NCBI GenBank assembly: GCA_014885115.2 | Contig: WKLE02000261.1 | Location: 2,818 to 15,154 of the forward strand | Direction of reading: 5' to 3' | Length of the DNA stretch: 12,337 bases | Source: Asterionellopsis glacialis | Taxonomy: Eukaryota > Bacillariophyta > Plagiogrammaphyceae > Rhaphoneidales > Asterionellopsidaceae | Part shown: piece by piece, positions 8,948 to 12,337 of the stretch | Layout of the letters: each line of letters starts with the position of its first letter | How positions within the stretch are numbered: the first letter of the stretch is position 1 | Program-made: the position numbers and the translations under genes | The notes under the pieces: model-generated | Told to the model about the DNA's origin: nothing | The model's input: the letters and a program-made list of their open reading frames with translations, nothing else | Database searches by the model: none

Positions 8948-8970
8948 CAAACAACAACAACAACAAAAAA
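8948..8970 (+). promoter_or_regulatory. CAA-repeat leader before the eIF3e start
   Basis: The 23 bases before the ATG are CAA, A, five CAA triplets, then AAAA, with no G or T. Such (CAA)n leaders are unstructured and favour efficient initiation in plants and in vitro. The A-rich context at the ATG supports 8971 as the start. Confidence 0.5.
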
Positions 8971-10703
8971 ATGGGTGTCGAAGAATGGGATTTAACGTCG
9001 AAAGTTTCGCCATATTTGGACAGGCACATGATGTTTCCACTTCTTGAATATTTGGATTCTTTGATTTCTGCCGGTGTTATTTCATACTCGACAAAGGATA
9101 TTGCAACGGCTCGTTTGTCTTTGTTGAGACCGACTCATATGGTGGATTATGCCATGGACATTTACAAGAGCGTACACGGAGAATTAAGTGAAATCCCCGC
9201 TGAAATGGAAGAGCAAAAGAAACAAGTTTACAGTCATTTAGAAGAACTTCGTGCTGGATGCAGTGCATTTGACGAACTCTGCAAGAATGAAGACGAGCGG
9301 GTACGTACATATTATACATACAAAAGCCATCCATATTTTTGAAAAATAATTGGGAAAATGATGATCGCTCCAGAAGGAGCAAATATCTTGCCCAAAGTTT
9401 TCTGGGTTTGAATGACAATGTGCATTTTTGGGTTTATTCTTTCGCCTTCTACTTGTTTCTTTGTTGCTAATTTTCTTATTAATATTGAAATTCTTTAACT
9501 AAACAGGCTAAACTTGTAGCAACTGGTCAGTGGACTGTTGAAGCCTTGTCTGCCATTGCTGCTTACAAGATCACACCCGAGGTTGTAGATACGTATTGTA
9601 AGCTAGCCAAGTACAACTTCGATTGTGGAGATTACCAGTCTTCACGGGATATGTTGGAAAATTATATTTCACTTTATGCCAAACCTCCTCCTGCACCTGA
9701 AGCCATTATTGATGACGAAGATGATCTTCTTGGAGAGACCACTAAAACTACCAAATCATCTGACTCTGGTAATACTGGCAATGCTTCCATTTACTACCTC
9801 AAATCTGTAAGTCCGGAGATGCTGGAAGTGCTCTGGGGTAAACTTGCTTGTGAAATTTTGGTAGAAAAGTGGGGTGCTGCCAGTGTTGCTGTAGAAGCTG
9901 TCAAGTCTGCCATTGAAACTTTGGTTTCCTCCAAACAAATGACACCTCTCAAGGCACTTCAACAACGTACATGGTTGTTGCATTGGAGTCTCTTTGTCTT
10001 TTGGAATGATTCCGCCAAGGGTGGACTTGAAAACATGGTCGAGCTTTTCTTCTCGGAGAAATATCGACAGGCAGTCACAACTAATACTCCTCATCTCCTC
10101 CGTTATTTGACTGCTGCCGTCTTGCTTTGCAAGCGTCGTGTTACCAAACGCGCTGCATCAGGTTCCAATACCTCTGAGGCACGTCGTCTCATGAAGAATC
10201 TCATTAATGTCATGTCTGATTGTGAGTATTCCGACCCAATTGTGGAATTCGTCAATTGTCTCTGTGTGAAGTTTGACTTTGAATCAGCACAAAAGAAGTT
10301 GGCCGAATGTGAAAGTGTCTTGAGTGCTGACTTTTTCTTGTGCAAACAGACTGCACTCTTCATGGAGGAGGCACGTGTCTTTGTCTTTGAGAATTATTGC
10401 CGTATCCACAACAAGATTGATTTGAGTGCACTTGGTGAAAAGTTGGCCATGAATCAAGATCAAGCTGAACGTTGGATCGTTGATCTTATCCGTAACGCCA
10501 ATCTTGATGCCAAGATTGACTCTGCAGAAAAGTGCGTCGTTATGGGTGGTAACGATCAAAGCGTATACGAACAAGTGATGGAACGTACACGAGACTTGAA
10601 TGTTCGAAGTGCTACTCTAGTTCAAAACTTAAATAGTCTTTTGAATGAAGCAAGAAAAGAAAAGGCAACCAAGGAGAGGGCTGCACGGGAGGAATCATAT
10701 TAA
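8971..10703 (+). CDS. EIF3E: Translation initiation factor eIF3 subunit e (INT6), 2 exons
   Basis: eIF3e is a PCI-domain subunit of the eIF3 complex, which helps recruit mRNA to the 40S ribosome. Exons are 8971..9300 and 9507..10703 (phase 0), giving 508 residues against about 445 in humans. The start MGVEEWDLTSKVSPYLDRHMMFPLLEYLD matches the family N-terminus (DLT..LDRH..FPLLEFL). Further diagnostic blocks are LWGKLACEILVEKW, LQQRTWLLHWSLFVFW, DPIVEFVNCLCVKFDFESAQKKLAECESVL and AERWIVDLIRNANLDAKIDS in the C-terminal PCI domain, roughly residues 290-460. Extra length comes mainly from an acidic, Thr/Ser-rich insert (roughly residues 165-195) and a longer tail. Exon 2 favours C-ending codons more than its neighbours, which fits high expression. 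The in-frame GTG at 8941 is not used because the ATG at 8971 aligns with the family start. Confidence 0.96.
9301..9506 (+). other. eIF3e intron (206 bp)
   Basis: The donor is GAGCGG|GTACGT and the acceptor TTTAACTAAACAG|GCT, phase 0 on both sides. The join reads KNEDER then AKLVATGQW. Branch candidates are TGCTAAT near 9464-9470, followed by a pyrimidine-rich tract, or the very close TAACTAAAC next to the acceptor. Reading through gives a stop at 9342. Confidence 0.85.
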
Positions 10704-10989
10704 AGAAAATATTAAGAAGAAAAAATATAGTTTATTAGACGTTTGGTTTCATGCAATATATATTTGCATACCGCGTATTGGAGTACCATGTTGTTTATAG
10801 TCTATCGATTGATTGGAAAAAGTCCAACATGAGTTAAAAGTTAATGCTCGATCTATTATTGCAATTAACTATCTATACTGTTCATTACATCTACGTTCAG
10901 AGTTTCATACTGCCTGCCTAAAGCATTTCATAACACCAACAGCAAATCTTGCTTTCAAGTTAGTAAATCATTATTTCTCTACTTAAGGA
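10704..10989. other. Convergent intergenic region between eIF3e and tatB-like genes
   Basis: A 286-bp AT-rich gap between two facing stop codons, presumably both 3' UTRs. It holds a small inverted repeat (ATGCAA-7 nt-TTGCAT, 10751-10769). No AATAAA was seen near the eIF3e stop, and nothing looks coding. Confidence 0.45.
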
Positions 10990-11475
10990 TTACTCATCAT
11001 CAGGAATCTTTTCCATTGGCTTTGCATTTCGAGATTTTGCATTTGCTTCCCCTTCAGCCAAACCCTTTTTAAATTCATCAGGTACGTCTCTCAATTCATT
11101 TTTAAGTTCACCAGCCATTTGTCCGGAGCTTTTAACAATTTCACCAATCTTTTGTGGTCCAAGAAGAAAGAGTCCTGCAATTGCAATCACGGCAAGTTCA
11201 GGTCCACCCAAACCAAACAAGGACATTGTTTGAACTGAGGCAACAGAACGACGCTGATTATTAATTGCAGCTGGTAATTGGCGATCGTGAACAACAAATG
11301 CATCGTTTGACTTTGGTGTGACAGTTGTGGTAGCATCACTGCTATACTTATTTGTAGTCACAAAAGTTGAGGGCGAAACAAAGGCCAAAGTTCCTTGTCC
11401 TACAATTGATGCCATGGTTGTAACAATCAGAAATAATTTGTAAATTGACTTCATGTTGTTTAATGGTAGTGACAT
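10990..11475 (-). CDS. Plastid-targeted TatB/HCF106-like subunit of thylakoid Tat translocase
   Basis: A 161-residue protein. TatA/TatB-family proteins have one N-terminal membrane helix, a Gly-Pro hinge and an amphipathic helix; in plastids they export folded proteins across the thylakoid membrane. Residues 85-107 (SLFGLGGPELAVIAIAGLFLLGP) are the classic Tat element: G-x-x-E before the helix, then the hinge. The hinge LLGPQKIGE resembles TatB (E. coli LGPQRLP) more than TatA (FGxxKLP). The following helix contains ELRDVPDEFKKGL, close to the HCF106 pattern REL.DVS.EFK. Residues 8-31 form a signal peptide (hydrophobic about 13-26) and the junction TLA|FVSP puts Phe at +1, the algal bipartite plastid motif; residues 32-83 are a Ser/Thr-rich transit-like region. 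Start may be M1 (11475) or M8 (11454), the latter giving a more typical signal peptide. A TatA-type role is not excluded. Confidence 0.9.
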   Translation of the reverse strand: MSLPLNNMKSIYKLFLIVTTMASIVGQGTLAFVSPSTFVTTNKYSSDATTTVTPKSNDAFVVHDRQLPAAINNQRRSVASVQTMSLFGLGGPELAVIAIAGLFLLGPQKIGEIVKSSGQMAGELKNELRDVPDEFKKGLAEGEANAKSRNAKPMEKIPDDE

Positions 11476-12257
11476 GATGGAGATGAACCTGTTCGAGATA
11501 AATAATAATGAGAAACAACGAAGCGGATGCTGGGTGTGTGATGGGTGCCTGTAATTGATGTTGTGTTTTGATGGGTGATGATCGAGATGAGTTCCTCACG
11601 AGGAACAAATTAAGGCTTTAGCTAAAAGTTACTTTGATTTTCGACCAATCCGATTCTTATGATATAATGGTGTGATCCGTAATTTCAATTTCTCACTACC
11701 TAAAATTAACTGAAACCTTTTTTGGTGATCCCTTGGATGTGACGTTTCTTCATCTGCGGGCATCAAAACAGAGTCAGAATATCCGGGCCCCGACTCAAAT
11801 TGGATTGTTGACTGAAAATCTCAGCTACTCAAGAAAAAGCATTTTTTTCAAGTCAGATACAGTACGGCTTGTTCCCAGAGTCGAACAGATAACTCCAGAT
11901 ACTTCTCCAAACAAAGATTTCATATCATGAAATAGAATGGTGTGGAAACAGTTTAAAAATTTCCTAGCATGTAAAAACAGTTGTACGATCATCAGTGTTC
12001 ACGAAAAGGCATAGAACTAAAGTACAAACGATACTCTTTGAGAGATTTTTAAGCATAAAATGAAAGTATTACTAATGCATTGATATTTTCAGAACCCGTT
12101 TGGTTGGAATAGCTACACCTTGAAAACACATGGTATTCGCTTCGGAGTATATATTATTGAAAGATCAGTCCCATAAATGTATGACCTCATTAAACAGGTA
12201 AGCTGGTTGATTTTTTCTCCAATGAGATCACAATCATCACGGTATTGAACATGAAAC
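11476..12257. other. Long intergenic region without a convincing protein gene
   Basis: This 782-bp stretch starts with the promoter of the tatB-like gene and ends with the 3' flank of the gene truncated at the window edge. I see no conserved protein, tRNA, rRNA or repeat in it. A 65-codon frame at 11733..11930 shows no family features. A block at 12093-12197 is bounded by good splice signals on + and is listed as a finding. Confidence 0.5.
11591..11606. promoter_or_regulatory. Inverted repeat upstream of the tatB-like gene
   Basis: GTTCCTC-AC-GAGGAAC is a perfect 7-bp inverted repeat with a 2-nt spacer, 116 bp before the first ATG of the tatB-like gene. Its symmetry suits a dimeric DNA-binding protein. 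A CCAAT box lies further upstream on + at 11645-11649. Use is inferred only from symmetry and position. Confidence 0.3.
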
Positions 12258-12337
12258 TTATTCCTTCTTTTCAACTGTGGCGTCACTTGCAGCGATTTCG
12301 CCTTGGATTTCCTTTGCTTGTTTTTCTCCTTCTTCTA
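12258..12337 (-). CDS. C-terminal 25 codons of an unidentified gene (truncated at window edge)
   Basis: Reading from the right edge on the minus strand, one frame gives 25 sense codons followed by TAA at 12260-12258. The peptide is highly charged (ending SDATVEKKE) with eight Glu and five Lys overall, consistent with the tail of a soluble or amphipathic-helix protein. The neighbouring tatB-like protein also ends in a charged Glu/Lys-rich tail on the same strand, but 25 residues are too few to claim relationship. The other two frames give Arg-rich or interrupted reading and look less protein-like. Confidence 0.45.
   Translation of the reverse strand, partial: EEGEKQAKEIQGEIAASDATVEKKE

Larger units (their letters stand above)
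8274..8970. promoter_or_regulatory. Divergent promoter region between membrane-protein gene and eIF3e
   Basis: A 697-bp gap between two divergent starts. It holds three CCAAT boxes, two on + (8371-8375, 8542-8546) and one inverted (8580-8584), a 6-bp-stem/5-nt-loop inverted repeat CAACCT-GAAAA-AGGTTG (8447-8463), and a perfect palindrome around CACGTG next to the eIF3e start. Open frames here on both strands lack ATG starts or family resemblance, so I treat the stretch as regulatory and untranslated. A small unrecognised gene cannot be fully excluded. Confidence 0.55.

Noticed and set aside
8941..8970. GTG start for eIF3e giving an Asn-rich extension
   Set aside because: The extension is just the translated CAA/AAC leader, and the ATG at 8971 aligns with the conserved family N-terminus.
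10751..10769. ATGCAA...TTGCAT as a terminator hairpin
   Set aside because: A 6-bp AT-rich stem is too weak, and eukaryotic Pol II genes do not use such hairpins for termination.
11733..11930. 65-codon open frame on +
   Set aside because: No recognisable domain or targeting signal, short length and no supporting neighbours. It is compatible with chance in this region.
11608..12257. tRNA or small structured RNA gene
   Set aside because: I looked for TPsiC-like GTTCAANNC blocks, cloverleaf arms and A/B boxes and found only fragments that do not pair into a cloverleaf.

Overview
The window looks like nuclear DNA from a plastid-bearing stramenopile, most likely a diatom. Three things support this. 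Genes are interrupted by short GT-AG introns (113-206 bp). The proteins are conserved eukaryotic families (VPS16, eIF3e, PhyH, J-domain) padded with Ser/Gly/Asn/Gln/Asp low-complexity inserts. A nuclear-encoded Tat subunit carries a signal peptide followed by an 'A|F' junction and a transit-like region, which is the bipartite plastid targeting signal of algae with secondary red plastids. Species assignment is not possible from this sequence alone.

Layout, left to right. (1) A 5'-truncated VPS16 gene on + (3..3252, three exons). (2) A single-exon, membrane-anchored PhyH-type 2-oxoglutarate/Fe(II) dioxygenase on - (5128..3335), convergent with VPS16. (3) A divergent intergenic promoter region (5129..5534) with a perfect TGACGTCA palindrome and several other symmetric or repeated motifs. 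(4) A J-domain protein with a mitochondrial-looking presequence on + (5535..6284). (5) A two-exon multi-pass membrane protein of unknown function on - (8273..6391), ending in a charge-balanced Arg/Asp-rich tail. (6) A second divergent promoter region (8274..8970) ending in a 14-bp palindrome centred on CACGTG just before the next start codon. (7) eIF3e on + (8971..10703, two exons). (8) A TatB/HCF106-like plastid protein on - (11475..10990). (9) About 780 bp (11476..12257) with no convincing protein gene but with a well-formed splice-acceptor/donor pair on +. (10) The last 25 codons of a truncated gene on - at the right edge.

The genes are compact and the first six complete or near-complete ones alternate strands (+,-,+,-,+,-), giving convergent 3' ends 82-286 bp apart and two shared divergent promoters. 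The neighbours do not form a pathway. They cover endolysosomal tethering, oxidation, chaperoning, an unknown membrane function, translation initiation and thylakoid protein export, as expected for a eukaryotic housekeeping region. I see no mobile element, CRISPR array, rRNA or tRNA. I found no clear new system. The items most worth following are the mixed-charge membrane protein, the tethered PhyH enzyme, the palindromic promoter motifs and the possible spliced non-coding transcript near the right edge.
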